Of a DNA stretch of 64,000 bases, positions 62,389-64,000 are shown piece by piece. Within the stretch, counting starts at the first letter, position 1. Each line of letters opens with the position of its first letter. The position numbers were made by a program, and so were the translations under genes. This DNA comes from Loripinus fragilis (Eukaryota > Mollusca > Bivalvia > Lucinida > Lucinidae): NCBI GenBank assembly GCA_964019695.1, contig OZ026526.1, positions 10,633,754-10,697,753 of the forward strand, read 5' to 3'. Under the pieces are notes generated by a model that had not been told where the DNA came from, ran no database searches, and saw only the letters and a program-made list of their open reading frames with translations.

Positions 62389-62931
62389 TTTTCATGTGAT
62401 TATACTCAGTTCAACTTTAAAAATCCACACTGTAAGTAGCATCAGCAGGGCTCTGTACATAAATAAATATATTACTATGGCCATCCTGCTACCCTACATG
62501 TAATCGAAACCCAATCGAGCAGGTATGCGATGTGATTGTCAGAAATTATTTATTACTTGTGTGTGCGTATACAGACTGACCTACCTTTGAAAATAATTCA
62601 TAAAATTCATAAAATAACTCATAAAATAGAATACAATGCCAAATTGCTTTTCTGTTTTCCGTATTGATTTGTTCTGTTGTTGTTGTTTTTACAAAAAAGG
62701 TAAACTTGCGACTTTAGGTTTTTGAAATTTTCAACTCAAACCTCAATATCTTAAATGTTCTGAGTCAATTGTCTCTGAAAATAACCATGCATTACCGGAA
62801 AACATTGTTCTAATGTATTTCAAAGTATTTTTAAATTCGAAACTCAAGTTTTCAAGAAAATGCCAAAACAAAAGTGTATGCGTTAGAAGATTCCTTAGGT
62901 GTATATCTTTAAGATAGTTTTAAAAAGTTTC
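62389..62931. other. no gene seen
   Basis: AT-rich, no recognised repeat. Confidence 0.4.
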
Positions 62932-63072
62932 ACACCGGATAAGCGGCAATCGAAAACATTAATACTATCCACGAACGTAGATCAAAAATCGTTTGAAACA
63001 GGGTTTTTGATTGCCATTTGTCGCCCGGCTGGCGAAAATGGCAATCATAAACACTGTTTCTAGCGATTTCCA
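62932..63072 (+). mobile_element. palindromic miniature element (M1), truncated
   Basis: TTCACACCGGATAAGCGGCA, ATCAAAAATCGTTTGAAACA, GTTTTTGATTGCCATTTGTC and its inner inverse match 834-1034 up to TTTCTAGCGATT. The right terminal arm is missing. Confidence 0.8.
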
Positions 63073-63500
63073 TATCCATAAAACAACATGTATTTGTAAC
63101 ATGTTATATATTTGTACTTATAAAAACAGATAGCTTCCCATTTCTGTAAAATCGAATGTTTAATTAGATCTTTCAGCAACTCTTTGCAGTAAAACTTTAA
63201 ATTATCTTTAGTTCAATAAATGTACCTGGGCGATGTCCTTTCAGAAAGAGATGGTCAATCGGATTGTAAACTCGTTTAGAGTTTGGGTACAATATTTTTT
63301 AAACATATCAAGTTTAGTAGTTTTATAGTTGTGATGTTTGTTCTATTATCTATAATAGAGGCCCTGCTAGCACGTTATTACAGTTCTTTACCATTGGATG
63401 ACGGAATTTGACAGAGGAGGACTGAACATGGGAGTCGAACACTCATTTCATTATACTCCCGTACTGCTCATGATATTTTGAGTTAATTACCAAATACATT
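63073..63500. other. no gene seen
   Basis: AT-rich sequence leading into the microsatellite block. Confidence 0.4.
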
Positions 63501-63511
63501 GGAGAGAGAGA

Positions 63512-64000
<489 letters not shown>

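Overview
This window is nuclear DNA of an animal, most likely a bivalve mollusc. Three things point that way: spliced genes with metazoan orthologues, tRNA-derived SINEs, and a reverse transcriptase of a type I associate with bivalve genomes. The species cannot be named from the sequence. The DNA looks AT-rich and non-coding almost throughout. Nearly all open frames longer than 60 codons are chance frames or lie in repeats.

I recognise two host genes, arranged head to head around 38.4-41.6 kb. On the minus strand, 38253-38427 is the first coding exon of an AGAP (centaurin-gamma) Arf-GAP gene; the rest of that gene was not found and should lie at lower coordinates or outside the window. On the plus strand is a complete two-exon coding sequence for ABRACL (costars family), with exons at 41581-41641 and 45557-45750. 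Its 3.9-kb intron is full of repeats. The DNA between the two genes carries ETS, NRF1 and YY1-like motifs and may be a shared promoter.

The rest is a dense, nested landscape of mobile elements and repeats. 0-4.7 kb: a pair of 0.5-kb dispersed repeats, small inverted-repeat elements and an AT-rich minisatellite. 4.9-11.6 kb: a 6.7-kb unit bounded by inverted termini and TTAA, lying inside a small TTAA-flanked element that it splits in two. 14.4-20.1 kb: a 26-bp minisatellite interrupted by a 1.64-kb element and SINEs. 25.6-27.2 kb: a second copy of the 1.64-kb element. 27.3-32.9 kb: foldback and hairpin elements. 36.3 kb: the 3' end of a non-LTR retrotransposon. 42.0-43.1 kb: a second tandem-module element ending in a hairpin. 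44-53.8 kb: many TTAA, hAT-like and mariner-like miniature elements, several nested in one another. 56.6-58.4 kb: a broken reverse transcriptase with its 3' tail; a second tail copy lies at 61.8-62.4 kb. 63.5-64 kb: a long AC microsatellite followed by a purine-rich minisatellite.

No prokaryote-type operon, CRISPR array, intact transposase gene or functional tRNA gene was seen. The most informative signals are the nested insertions, several of which keep an empty-site comparison within the window; a hairpin core shared by elements with different ends; and two unrelated families that share one architecture (tandem modules, a GACGGACGG spacer, a terminal hairpin).
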